A stretch of 64,000 bases of DNA from NCBI GenBank assembly GCA_024195265.1, contig JAJLRJ010000007.1:32316948-32380947 (forward strand), in the 5' to 3' direction. The notes under the pieces were generated by a model. The model saw only the letters and a list, made by a program, of their open reading frames with translations. It made no database searches and was not told the DNA's origin. A program made the position numbers and the translations under genes. Each line of letters starts with the position of its first letter. Positions within the stretch are counted from its first letter, which is position 1. This stretch comes from Dendrophyllia cribrosa. Taxonomy: Eukaryota > Cnidaria > Anthozoa > Scleractinia > Dendrophylliidae. Shown one piece after another: positions 23,927 to 34,787 of the stretch.

Positions 23927-25625
23927 CCCGGCGGTACCAATCAATGAAAATCAATAATCAATACAACCAATAATAATCAATAATAATCAATACCAATTGA
24001 TTGTTATTGGAAATAAAAAAGAATCAAAGACTAAAAGTTGAGTGAGTATCGATTTTCATTGATCATTATTGATTAATATTGATTATCATTGAATAGCTAA
24101 ATCTTGCTTTATGTATTGTTTATTTCTTCCGATATTATATTGTGACTAATCGTGCCTTTTATTTTACGCTTTCTATTCTCAAAACAACAAAACGACCCAT
24201 TTAAAAACCTATTTTCTTCCTTAGAAGTGAACCATGCTGAAATCATCGTGAAAAATGATAAACGCTTTTTGTGCCCATCTGATAAATATAAAAAAGGCTA
24301 TCTTAACAGATTTCTAATTTTTTGACATTGCTTGAAAGTAACAAAACATGAAAACAGTAACAGCAGCGAATCAAACCTTGCCTTTTTATAATTTGTACCT
24401 CACCCTCTCGTCAATCGGCCTTTCGCAGCTATATATTGATATATTTGGCTATAATCTAAAACCGAAGTTACACGTGACGATTCGATGCAGCATCAACTTG
24501 TACTACATTCGTGATCTTGGGTTTCAAGGTTTTGAAGCTGATTAAATAAGTCTCAACGTGCTGGCAGCACAAACATTGCGCTGAAATTCGCCGGGCGCCC
24601 ATGTCACATGGCATCAAACACGCAACATTGTTACTCTAAAAATCGTCACTGGAATCGGCCCCGGGTAACGTTGCCTTCAAACAAATAATTTCTATGCAAC
24701 CTGAAAAGGCAAAAAGTTTATAACTGAAACATTTACCCTGGCTTGCAACTGAAAGTGAAGATAAAATATTTATAATTAAAAACAAAATGGACTGTGCTTT
24801 TATAGCGACATAAACAAGGCACTCTGCAACACTCAGAACACTAGCCTGGAATGCGAGAAAGTGCAACAACTCTATTATATAGAGCAAAAAAGCAAAAACA
24901 ACTCAAGAATAAAAAAAAATGTGCAACAAGATAATGAGGTTTCTTTCATGTCGCTCATAACAAAGTAATTTACCACACAGGGGATCATTTTTTATTTCGC
25001 CGCATATGTAGCTCTCGTCTGTTCATACTCTTGTCTTGTTCTTGAAGGAGGTTGATCAGTTAAGTGATTAAATATAACCAGAGTAGATAACCCACGTTGT
25101 GGCTCATCAAGATGTGCAGTTGGAATTTCATTTACTGTATGAAGATCTTCGTTTAATAATAATATAAATAATAAAATCAATTTATATTGCGCGTGTTACA
25201 TTAGAATATGTTCACACGCGCATTACATTATTTTTGTTTAACAACCTAAAAATCTGTATTGACAAGATAAAAATTTACAAGATAAAGTTACAACATAAAA
25301 ATAACAATTGTTAGATTCCCTGTTCTTCCAACATTGCATGGGAAGTCCGGGTAGGAGTGTGTTGTGTAGGAATGTGCGGGTGCAATCACGCGTACATATA
25401 TTCGTGCTATATGACGCGTCCCATGTTACCATGTTGCGTAATTAATTTATTGATTATCTGTAAAAATCAATAATAATCAATAACAATTTACATGTTTCGG
25501 AGAGTGAGTATCGATTTTTATTGATTGGTTGAATTAATCAATAGTAATCAATGAATTATTATTGATTATTAATGATTGTATTGATTGCAATCAATGATTG
25601 ATTTTCATTGATTGGTACCGCCGGG
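23927..25625. mobile_element. 1.7-kb inverted-repeat DNA transposon, non-autonomous
   Basis: A perfect terminal inverted repeat of about 29 bp begins CCCGGCGGTACCAATCAATG at the left and ends CATTGATTGGTACCGCCGGG at the right. Inside each end are long arrays of AATCAATAATAATCAAT-like words and a shared GAGTGAGTATCGATTTT block. No full transposase is present. A 62-codon minus-strand frame at 24992-25180 has some coding look (NEIPTAHLDEPQRGLSTLVI) but I cannot identify it. I did not find a clear target duplication. Confidence 0.65.
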
Positions 25626-25946
25626 ATTCTCAACATTCAGTAGCCGAAACTTGAAACCTCGTTCGCAAAACAAATGTAAAGTTACATAAAACATAATACT
25701 TGCCGGAACAAAAATCCCACAGCAATAAGCGGCGAACACAATATCAAACGGTCCTATCCATCCATGAACGCCTTGCATTGTCTTGAAAACTTGTACGCTG
25801 TAATTCTTCCTTCTGCGTCTCAAGTCAACACACGGAGAGATTTTTCCGCCATCTTGAAATCAAGAGCGAGATCACAAGGTCACGTGTCAACCAATCAGTC
25901 CAGTGAAACTAAAATATGCGTGCATAAATCTGCATGCACTTATGTG

Positions 25947-25964
25947 ACACACACACACACACAA
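25947..25964. repeat. (CA)n microsatellite
   Basis: A short uninterrupted run of CA dinucleotides in intergenic sequence. Confidence 0.8.
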
Positions 25965-26059
25965 AAGAAAGCTCTGAGGGCAAAACATGACTCGTCGGCT
26001 ACACCATGAGTAATAATCGTAAACGAAGAGTTGCGATATGATGGATACCTAATTGAAGA

Positions 26060-26330
26060 AACGTTGTCATAGAAAATACCAAATACCAAATGGGAATTAA
26101 TTACCTTGATTATATTCTCAGAGGATAAAAGGAAACAAAATGTTAAGAAATAAAAATGCTACAGTCGTATTAATTCATTTCTGAGATAAAAATTGATTCA
26201 TTAATTACATAGAAATTTATTTTGAAGAAGTATCTGTTGAAAGGTCATGTATGCGAAAGAATACCTCTGAGAATATCATGAAGGTAATTAATTCCTATTT
26301 GGTATTTTGGATTTTCTATGACAACGTTTC
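26060..26330. mobile_element. foldback MITE with AAACGTTGTCATAGAAAAT ends
   Basis: The left arm AAACGTTGTCATAGAAAATA through TTCTCAGAGG (26060-26128) matches the reverse complement of the right arm 26262-26330. A loop of about 135 bp separates them. It is non-coding. Confidence 0.7.
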
Positions 26331-26583
26331 TGCAATTACAATGTAGGTCTATATTAAACAAATATTTATGTTTTGGGGCATTTACGTACGTTTTAACGAA
26401 ATTTAAAATTCTAAAACCCCGTTTAAACTTAAAACATAAAATATTAAGCGACATTTTATTCTTTACAAATAAACCCCACACTGTACGACTTGTCGGAACT
26501 CAACGTCTGCTTAGTACCGTAACCCACAACGAATGTTTTACAATCGAAAATTGATTCCCATCGCTATCCCGAAAAGTGATTAA

Positions 26584-26952
26584 AGGGGAAGTATCACGGG
26601 AATTTTGATGTTTTTTTATCAAATCCATTTCACAACACCTGAACTTATTTATAAAATAATGCTAAAACACCAAAAGAGTGAAATCAGCCAATTCTTGAAA
26701 GAAGAACAAATTATGATCTGTTCTGGTCCATTTGGAGACGAAAATTTGGCAACTTGAAAAATATTAGGCTAACGTTTTTCAAGTTGCAATTCATTGAGAC
26801 CCAGTCCGTCAATGACTAGAGACACTCATCGACAGTTTTGATATATTTTGTGATAATTTATCACACCACTGGAGCTAATTTTTCGGTTTGTGATCATACA
26901 ATATCATTTTTTGCTTTTTAAAATGACACCAAATCCCCGTGATACTTCCCCT
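26584..26952. mobile_element. piggyBac-type MITE with TTAA duplication
   Basis: Terminal inverted repeats AGGGGAAGTATCACGGG and CCCGTGATACTTCCCCT are bounded by TTAA at 26580-26583 and 26953-26956. A strict TTAA target is the signature of piggyBac-family elements. It is 369 bp and non-coding. Confidence 0.8.
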
Positions 26953-26959
26953 TTAATCA

Positions 26960-27485
26960 TGCTATTTTTAAAAAGTAGAAATTCTCTAATAGGAACAAGC
27001 GAGGAGACGAAGAGTTTAACGAAGCTAAACGGGTATTGACGTACTAACTAATACCCACTTTCGAAGTAGGTGACAACTGATCTCAACCTCCATAATTAGG
27101 TGCTAATTCATCATACTCTCCTTCTCCCGAAATAAGTGGTAACCATGCAGCCACATCCTCCAGAAGTAGTTCAGAGCTGATTACACACACCAGAAGTATA
27201 TTATAACTGACCACACCCACCAGAAGTAACTCAACAAATCCAACAAAAGTAGGTCAGAATAACGAATCACATCTAGAAGTAGGTTATAAGTGAGAACACC
27301 TTCCAGAAGTAGATATTAACTAATGTAATCGTACAGACAAGTGAACTAACTTTTCACACCATATTCCAGTGAGTAGACATAGGTTTTATCTGATCACCCA
27401 CTCCAGTAGTAGAAACTAACTAATCCCATCCACCAAAAAGAGACTAGAAAAGTATTCAAAAAGGATTAATTGGCTCTCTGGAAAA
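26960..27485. repeat. diverged array of CCAGAAGTAG-type repeats
   Basis: From about 27040 to 27420, words such as CCAGAAGTAGGTTATAACTGA and CCTCCAGAAGTAG recur about every 35-45 bp in decayed form. This looks like an old minisatellite with a unit near 40 bp. It has no coding value. Confidence 0.5.
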
Positions 27486-27558
27486 CGACCCCGCCAGGAC
27501 TTGAACCTGGAATCTTCTGATCCAAATTCAGATGCCTTATCTATTAGGCCACGAGGCC
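27486..27558 (-). tRNA. tRNA with Arg-type body and UUG (Gln) anticodon; may be a pseudogene
   Basis: The minus strand folds as a full 73-nt cloverleaf. The acceptor stem is GGCCTCG with CGGGGTC and discriminator G. The D arm is in GGCCTAATAGATAAGGC, the T arm is CCAGG-TTCAAGT-CCTGG, and the anticodon stem is TCTGA/TCAGA with loop ATTTGGA. The loop places TTG at positions 34-36. The body closely matches metazoan tRNA-Arg (the usual loop is CTTCGGA, anticodon TCG), so a single C-to-T at position 35 would account for the change of anticodon. No intron and no encoded CCA. It could be an arginine tRNA pseudogene, a real anticodon-shifted tRNA, or the head of a SINE. Confidence 0.7.
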
Positions 27559-27789
27559 GAGTTACTTTTTCATCAACATTCTTGCGTAAGTACACTTGGT
27601 AAATTCGGGCTACACCAATCTCTCGACCCTTTTCTAACGATGCGAATACTGTACTACATTTTCTTTTATCATTGGATGTCGGCATGGTATAACGAGATTT
27701 TCATCAAAAATGAAAATTTTTTATGGGGTTTTCAGCAAAAATGATTTTTTATGGGTTAGGTTATGCCATTGCAATGAAATGGATAGCAT

Positions 27790-28700
27790 TTATTCTTTTT
27801 TACGAGAACAAGCTCTTAATTACTGAACACAATGCTCTGTACCATTGACCATGACAATTTAGTGCAATGGTGTAGCTACCGTTTTACCACTTTCCTAACC
27901 ACAAAGTTTAAGGACCATTCATTTAAAGGACGTCTAACTTAAAGAGGGACATTAAGACAGTTAATGGCCTTCCACATTTGTTTATATGTTGGTCTGTTTG
28001 ATTCGTGGCTAATATCAAGAGGACAAGCATGATCAGATATAAACAGCAAATACTGTTGATTTAGTGAAAATTAAACTGATACATCAGTTGAGTTCGAATA
28101 TTCAAAAAGGTCTTGAAAGGCTAAATTATGTTTGCTCTTGCGTAGAGCCGCTCATGCCAAACACAGGCACGAACCAGCAAAACACTCTTGAGATTACTGG
28201 AATTCCGCGAACTGTGAAAAGTACTCGACACACTCTCAGTAATTTATTCTTTTTTAAAAGAATAAGCTCTCAATTACTGAACACACTGCTCTGTACCATT
28301 GACCATGATAATTCAGTGCAATGGTGTAGCTACTGTTTTACCACTTTCCTAACCACAAAGCTTAAGGACCATTCATTTAAGGGACGTCTAACTTAAACAG
28401 GGACATTTAAAGACAGTTAATGGCCTTCCACATTTGTTTATATGTTGGTCTGTTTGATCCGTGACTAATATCAAGATGACAAGCATGATCAGATATAAAC
28501 ATCAAATACTGTTGATTTAGTGAAAATTAAACTGATACATCAGTTGAGTTCGAATATTCAAAAAGGTCTTGAAAGGCTAAATTTTGTTTGCTCTTGCGTA
28601 GAGCGCTCATGCCAAACACAAGCACGAACCAGCAAAACACTCTTGAGATTACTGGAATTCCGCGAACTGTGAAAAGTACTCGACACACTCTCAGTAATTA
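27790..28700. repeat. 454-bp tandem duplication, two copies
   Basis: Copy 1 (about 27790-28245) and copy 2 (about 28246-28700) share anchors such as TACTGAACAC (27821 and 28275) and CACTCTCAGTAATT (28231 and 28686), offset by 454-455 bp with few changes. The open frame at 28064-28396 spans the junction and is not a gene. The duplication looks recent. Confidence 0.8.
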
Positions 28701-29218
28701 ATAATAGATTGCTAGCTTATGAAGTGACTAACAAATCGGCGAAAAAAGAAATAACATTGGTACTGACATCAGAGTTTACCCATATCGTGGAGTCTAAAGT
28801 GGGCGCGCAATCGTTTTACAAGCGATCTGAGTCTGAGGTTTGGAATTACTATAGTACGTAGCTGGTTAAAAGTCATATTTAGCCGGTTGTATACCTCGTG
28901 ATGTTGTAAGCAATTAGACACCATTCAAGGAACAATATTTATTTCAAGGTAAATAGTAAATAATCAGAACTGAGTAACTAAAAGTGTCCTAAGGCAAACG
29001 TGGGAAACTAAATACCATGGATCAAGGCCATGAATTAAATGATTACTATACAATGTCAAGCGCGCTAGGTGAAGAAATTTCATCAATAGACGAAATAAAT
29101 TAATGTATGTATCTTCTTTGCGACTGTCTTAAATGATATTTGGTACCTATATTGTAGTACCTCATATATTTTTTAAACTTTATTTGCAGAGACTCGTCTT
29201 CAATAAAGTGTCTTCGCG

Positions 29219-30858
29219 ATGACCACAAGTGCCTTCTTTTTCATTCTGTGGGTAATATTCTCCTGCTCTCAAATAACAGGTCAATATTTTAACCCAACAG
29301 ACTGTAAGGTTATTGTTGGGTGGCATATTCGTACATTATCCATGTTAGATCAGTATTTTGTTTTAGTTAAACTGTGTGTTTGGTCAATATCAAAATATAC
29401 TAGATAACATTTTCTCTAATTTCACGAAATGAAACTACGAACTAATCATCTAAGAATAGATATAAATCAGACAAATAGACGATATTAATTACCAAGCTGT
29501 CCACTTTGGATCATGAAACTATGATATCATTCATTTTATATAATATTTAAAGCCATAATAAATCAATTCCATTGGCTTTTGTCCATCTTGATAAGACAAA
29601 ATTGAACTTCTACAAACATCATTACAAACATACAGTCAAAAACATTTTATTTCTTGGTCATAATTTAATCCTGCTATTGTATTTATCAGTGTTTACTCAT
29701 CAGGCCCAAAGTCATCGCAACAGTTCTAAGTTTCCTGGGAAATTTGCAACAAACTCGAAGCAGAAATATTTGAAGGTAAAAGAGGAACCTCTCAACGAGA
29801 AAACAGCATCTCGTAAACATTTAGCGTTTCAAGAGGCCAGCAGTTCCATAATAAAGACTAGGCTGAAAGATATCCTTGGTAGAGTTCCCTGGAATAACAA
29901 TGCTGGAACAATAGCATCTTATGCTGACGGAGTGGGTGGTCTATCGCAAGAAAGATTACGAGCGATTATGAATCAGCTGACAAATGACATCAGAGTGAAC
30001 GGTCGGCGAGTTACTCCTCTGCAGGCGCAAGTGGTACAGCAGTCATCCAATGGTGCGATAAACCCAACGTCTACCGACTTGAACAACATGCAAAACGATA
30101 TGATGAGCAACCTTCAGGACGCTATGCAGCCCAATATGCAAGATAATATGCAGGATGATATGCAGATCAATAAGCCAAATGGCATGCAAAATGATAATAT
30201 GGGTGAGAACGAAGTAAAACCAATCCAGATACCAATGAATCAAAAGGGAGGCAACAACGTACAGTCAATGAGCCCCAGTTCGTTCGAGCGATTGATGTTT
30301 GGCAGCCTTTCTGAAATTGTGGGAGGGGGAGGGGAACGAGGAGGAGGAACAGTAGGGCAGAACAAGGGCTATTCTGATTTTGAGGGAGGAACGAGTAACG
30401 TTCCCGGATTGTCATTTGGTGGAAGACACACCTCTGGAGTAATCAACCTTATGGAAAGTGAAAACGGACTAAAACCCATGAGGAGTATGAATGAAATGCG
30501 TGGCACGAATGGAATGTTTACAGGAATGCATGGTATGATGATGAATGGAATGGGTATGATGAATGGAATGAACAGAATGCACCGAATGGGAGGTAGAATG
30601 TGGGGAGGTGGGTCATTTTTCTCCAGAAGGGGAGAAACGGCTGCACACAAGAAGAACGGGAAATTAAAAGGCAAAGTTCTTTATCAAAAGGCCAACAAAG
30701 TGGACTCTATTTCAGCCCCTCGTGTACATAAAACTAATGAACATGAAGCTACAAATAATATCCATCTAATTCAACACACAACAAAACACGAGGCAAAGCC
30801 AAGCATCTTACGACTGATACCTGATGACACGCCACTACCTGCGAGAAAAATAAATTAA
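29219..30858 (+). CDS. secreted Met-rich protein, 409 aa, two exons
   Basis: Exons are 29219-29279 and 29690-30858, joined in phase 1 (donor ACAG|GTCAAT, acceptor TTATCAG|TGTTTAC). Exon 1 encodes the signal peptide MTTSAFFFILWVIFSCSQIT. The mature protein begins polar and basic. Residues about 154-180 have Met-Gln-Asp-Asn repeats (NMQDNMQDDMQ). About residue 222 is the motif RLMFGSLSEIVGGGG. Residues about 284-324 contain some 15 Met in 41, with NGM/HGM words (MMMNGMGMMNGMNRM). The tail is basic with no cysteine. The Met-Asn-Gly bias resembles the minus-strand gene at 5455, and LMFG(S/N)L recurs in the gene at 36000. A 5' untranslated exon is likely, because TTTATTTGCAG stands just upstream of the start. 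Function unknown. Confidence 0.85.
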
Positions 30859-30869
30859 AACAAATTAAA

Positions 30870-31440
30870 CGAAAAAGCTGTGAACTACAATCACCAGTTG
30901 ATGAAGGTGCCAAACGTTGTAGAGAAATAGAGTAGGAGAGACTTATATTCAAATAATGTACTGTGAACTAACCTGACAGAAAGACACACTGATAAAAACA
31001 CTTTAATGTAACGATGTAGCAAGTTGTTTAAAGGAACGCAAACTGAAACTTAAAAATGCTACATGATAAGAAGAAGTTATGCTACATTAAAATGAACACA
31101 TACAGCGTTTAAATGGTCACTTGTTCACTTCTAGGAGCCTTTAGTCTGGTCCCAGTGCCACACCCTCCTTAATAATTGAACAGACCGGTGGGTCTAGCGG
31201 GATTAGTACCGTATAATGGGGTAGTACTAATTAGCAACTCGTAAGCGGGATGTTTGTCAGTAAAAAGTATTGCGTCTAAACAACGGCTCTAACGCTAATA
31301 ACTTTATCTAGGTATAACGTCAAAGTCACGTAATTCACAATAATTACCAAGCTTGTGATGGGCCTTTTGAAAAAAATACAAACAATATTAATTTCACACA
31401 GTTCAAGTCTGCATTTCTTGTGTAATTATTTGTTTTAAAG
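30870..31440. other. 3' flank and intergenic
   Basis: Follows the stop codon of the gene at 29219. No clear AATAAA close to the stop and no coding frame. Nothing else was recognised. Confidence 0.35.
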
Positions 31441-31446
31441 TGCCAT

Positions 31447-31876
31447 AACCTATTTTTTATTTTCTCACCTGAATCTAAATCATTATCCAAAGGAATTCTG
31501 AGAAAATATTTTGCGATTTTTTCAAAATCTTTGTAATGCTATATTCGCACAGCTGTTTAAGAAGACCGACGGGCTCATAATTGGAAGCACGTGACGTTGA
31601 TTCAGGAACATGTGTTGTTGCATCTCGTTGCAACAGATCGTTCTAGTATTTGATGACCTTCCCTTAATCGATGTGAGACGATCGCGACTTGTTGACTTGT
31701 TTACTCGTTACAGCTCCTTTGTAAACCGAGAAGAACCGAGTGAAGACAAGGCAAATGGTGATCCAAAATGGCTGAAATTTGAAAGTTTTATAGAAATTAT
31801 TTAAAAATTAGAGTTTTCTGGAGTTATTTGGATCTCAGATTTAGATTCAGGTGAAAAATTATAAAATAGGTTATCA
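31447..31876. mobile_element. inverted-repeat element (foldback)
   Basis: The left arm (ATAACCTATTTTTTATTTTC then CACCTGAATCTAAAT) pairs with the right arm (ATTTAGATTCAGGTG then AATTATAAAATAGGTTAT). Arms are about 60 bp and imperfect. A 64-codon frame inside (31610-31804) has no identified domain. Confidence 0.6.
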
Positions 31877-32154
31877 ATTAAAATGGCAGGCATAACAATA
31901 GATCACCTTTGGCAGTAATACACCGTTTTTCTCAACTCAAAATGGCACCAGCTAAAGCTTAGCGCCTTTAAAGTTTGCACAAAAACACCTAAAAATTGTA
32001 GTGTGGCTGTAATATCGTTTTCATTTTTTGGAATTTTTTAAACTGATATTGAAAACTGCGTTTGCCAAGGTATCATTGCTCCCCGGGGTGCGCTTTCGTT
32101 TTTCCTATTGTTTTCTACCAGTAAAGAATATATAAGATAAAGAGGTTATTTTCT

Positions 32155-32345
32155 GAAGAAACTGCGATGCTGCGTAAGTGGGAAAGTAAAACATTAACAT
32201 TTGGTTTTATCAGGGGAGGTGTTGGTAAATTAGCCACTGTAAAGAGATTAAAAAAGTTCGAGCGTTAGCCTTTCGTCTGAACAAATCAAGGAATTGTAGA
32301 ATGGCGAAACTACGCTGTTGGTGGAAAAATTGTCTCATTATGTAG
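32155..32345 (-). mobile_element. decayed Penelope-like terminal repeat
   Basis: This stretch aligns block by block with the terminal repeat at 33180-33375: GAAACTG..GTGCTGCGT, TTTTATC, TAAATTG.CCACTGTAAA, TTCGAGCG.TAGCC.TTCGTC, GAATCAAGGAATTGT and CTACGCT.TTGGTGGAAA. Many substitutions have built up, so it is an older insertion of the same family. Confidence 0.6.
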
Positions 32346-32728
32346 TTACTTAAGACAAGACACTTTGCTTCATATTGTTTGTCTTCACTTAGGTGTATCT
32401 GATTAGGTACCTGAAAACCGTAAACCTGCCTGCAGAAGATAACCTTGTGATCGAATACTATCCCATCAGCGATGAGTCTTTTGGCTCATTAGTTGTGCTG
32501 CATCGGACGCATACCCTACCTTACCCTACATAAAGATAGTACAATGAAAGACAAGAGATCCTATTCTATTGGTCGTGCATTTCTACTGACCCTTCATGTT
32601 TCTAAATGTGAATTCTCCTTACTGTATCGTGCGCTGCACCTAAAATACTGGTTGGGAGATTTTCGTGGTATATCAAGGGAATTTCACAAATTTGAAATGT
32701 GTGTTTCTTCTTGTGTGCTTCTGCTTTA

Positions 32729-32910
32729 AGGCTGGTTTTCACTAGCGCATAAGCATAAGCACAAGCCAACATAAGCAGACTCAGCAACGTGTTATTCATT
32801 AGTTCCAATTGTTTGAACAAAACAGAACAATAGGCACTAATGATCAACATGTTACTGAGTTTGCGTATGTCGGCTTGTGCTTATGCTTATGCGCTAGTGA
32901 AAACCAGCCT
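32729..32910. mobile_element. MITE, AGGCTGGTTTTCACTAGCG ends, TTA duplication
   Basis: Terminal inverted repeats AGGCTGGTTTTCACTAGCGC and GCGCTAGTGAAAACCAGCCT are flanked by TTA (32726-32728 and 32911-32913). The arms extend through CATAAGCATAAGCACAAGCC. It is 182 bp and non-coding. Confidence 0.85.
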
Positions 32911-33266
32911 TTATAAACTATCAATGTGGTAAACGAAAATTTTATGCAATCAAAAGACATTCCGAGATGTTTTGTTCTATAACCATTAGTAAAAACATAA
33001 TGAAATTTCAATGTCAATATTAAGATTTTATTTTAAAAACCTTCCTTAGTACAACTCAAGGTTCCAAGGTTTTTGTAATAAAACCAAAATATCGCGTAAC
33101 CAAAAATTAGATGTCAATGCACACGAAATGTTTATCAAATTATATCGTTGATTATTGAATGGGGTTAGTTTCTAGAGAAACTGTGGTGCTGCGTCGGTGG
33201 GGGGATGAAACACGAGAATTTAGTTTTATCGACTGAGTCGATAAGGTAAATTGACCACCGTAAAAA

Positions 33267-33315
33267 GATTCAAATAGCTGACGTTTCGAGCGCTAGCCCT
33301 TCGTCGGAGCGAATC
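33267..33315 (-). ncRNA. hammerhead ribozyme-like motif
   Basis: Reverse complement of the motif at 34070-34118, identical in layout: CCGACGA core box, stem II GGGC-TAGC-GCTC, GAAAC and GTC cleavage triplet, closed by GATTC/GAATC. See the plus-strand entry for details. Confidence 0.5.
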
Positions 33316-33605
33316 AAGGAATTGTGGGTAGTGTGTGGTTTTATATAGTAAGCGGTGGAGCTACGCTATTGGTGGAAATTTGGTGACGTGAAAAACAAAT
33401 GTAGATTAGTTGAATGAAAAGCGTTCGTTGATTCCGTGGGGTTTGAGAGTGCCGATTTGAAAGATGATTTTTTGTTCTAGGTTTTTACGGCTTTCTGTGT
33501 TACCCTGGTGTAGGGAAACGCCGCAGATTGTCATGTGTTGTTTAGAATGGTTAGTAAGATTAAAATGGCGCGCGACTGGTTTGGATGCGTCTTTGTCATT
33601 TTTGA

Positions 33606-33979
33606 CAAAGGATGCGTCTTTGTCAGGACCCAAACGATCTATTAAAATCACTGATCATTTTACATGCACCTCCGTAAATGTTATCTACTGCATTACATGT
33701 ACTTTTTGCAAAAAGATATACATTGGCGAAACAGGGAGGAGACTGGGCGACCGTTTTCGTGAACATCTCCGAGACGTTGAAAAAAATGACAAAGACGCAT
33801 CCAAACCAGTCGCGCGCCATTTTAATCTTACTAACCATTCTAAACAACACATGACAATCTGCGGCGTTTCCCTACACCAGGGTAACACAGAAAGCCGTAA
33901 AAACCTAGAACAAAAAATCATCTTTCAAATCGGCACTCTCAAACCCCACGGAATCAACGAACGCTTTTCATTCAACTAA
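33606..33979 (+). pseudogene. Penelope-like GIY-YIG endonuclease fragment
   Basis: The frame reads VNVIYCITCTFCKKIYIGET, then GRRLGDRFREH, then a region with VARHFNLTNHS and a C-terminal RKNLEQKIIFQIGTLKPHGI. This matches the GIY-YIG nuclease with its preceding Cys pair, as found at the C-terminus of Penelope-like elements, where it nicks target DNA. Motif residues Y (of IYIG), R and the conserved Glu in the LEQKII helix are visible. The upstream part of the frame (33464-33605) is only the inverted arm read through, so the start is not real. There is no reverse transcriptase, so it is a remnant. Confidence 0.75.
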
Positions 33980-34069
33980 TCTACATTTGTTTTTCACGTC
34001 ACCAAATTTCCACCAATAGCGTAGCTCCACCGCTTACTATATAAAACCACACACTACCCACAATTCCTT

Positions 34070-34118
34070 GATTCGCTCCGACGAAGGGCTAGCGCTCGAA
34101 ACGTCAGCTATTTGAATC
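34070..34118 (+). ncRNA. hammerhead ribozyme-like motif in Penelope terminal repeat
   Basis: The segment has stem I halves (GATTCGCT with AGC..GAATC), a CCGACGA box close to the CUGANGA consensus, stem II GGGC/GCTC with loop TAGC, then GAAAC and the GTC cleavage triplet. Stem III is only the self-complementary ACGT. Small hammerhead variants of this kind, with a minimal stem III that favours dimers, are known in Penelope-like elements. Identical motifs occur at 33267-33315 (-) and 34788-34836 (+). Confidence 0.55.
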
Positions 34119-34228
34119 TTTTTGCGGTGGTCAATTTGCCTTGTCGACTCAGTCGATGGAACTGAATTCTCGTGTTTCATCCCCCCACCGACGCAGCACC
34201 ACAGTTTCTCTAGAAACTAACCCCATTC

Positions 34229-34640
34229 ATATGAAGTGTAACGCAAGCTCGGGTCGAGGAGAGAGAGTTAGAAGTTAAGCGAGAAGGAATCGCCAGCAAC
34301 AATCCAAGCAGAATGAATTGCAGGACTTTATTTGTCATCAACGCAATCATCAACATCCCAATCTCTACAATAAACATTATTGGAAATGCCCTGATCCTCG
34401 CTTCCCTGGTAAATGTACTCATTTCAAACCGTTCTTTACCACTGCACGTTCTTTTGTTGGGCCTAGCTATGTCGGATCTGCTGGTTGGATTAGTCGCTCA
34501 ACCACTTTACATTTCCTCCAGATTTGCATGGTACTCGAATAACAGACAAGCCTTCAACATCCTAACTGGCGCACGTTCGTTTGCACAGAATACCCTTTGT
34601 AGTGTATCACTCCTTCTTGTAACGTGTTTAATTAAGTATT
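34229..34640 (+). pseudogene. class A GPCR, N-terminal fragment (TM1-TM3) captured in a retroelement
   Basis: ATG 34313 opens a 109-codon frame. TM1 holds the Gly-Asn pair (NIIGNALILASLVN), and TM2 reads LLLGLAMSDLLVGLVAQPLY with the key Asp. TM3 starts at NTLCSVSLLLVTC and breaks off at LIKY, just where the DRY motif would follow. The stop codon comes from the joining transposon end. Order of TM features, LAMSD and the TM3 Cys are those of rhodopsin-family receptors; the ligand class cannot be told. About 80 bp of 5' sequence before the ATG is carried along too. It is flanked on both sides by the same Penelope terminal repeat in opposite orientation. Confidence 0.75.
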
Positions 34641-34787
34641 GAATGGGGTTAGTTTCTAGAGAAACTGTGGTGCTGCGTCGGTGGGGGGATGAGACACGAG
34701 AATTTGGTTTTGTCGACTGAGTCGATAGGGTGAATTGACCACCGTGGGAGGATTCAAATAGCTGACGTTTCGAGCGCTAGCCCTTTG

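Noticed and set aside
24636..24887. Hydrophobic minus-strand frame resembling a membrane protein
   Set aside because: Lies inside the 23927-25625 transposon; AT-rich DNA gives Leu/Ile-rich frames by chance and no start or splice context is convincing.
33464..33605. N-terminal part of the GIY-YIG open frame as coding
   Set aside because: It is the inverted terminal arm of the element read through; the minus-strand frame at 33406-33651 is the same artefact.
34318..34542. 74-codon frame overlapping the GPCR fragment
   Set aside because: Shadow in another frame; only the frame from 34313 shows transmembrane motifs.
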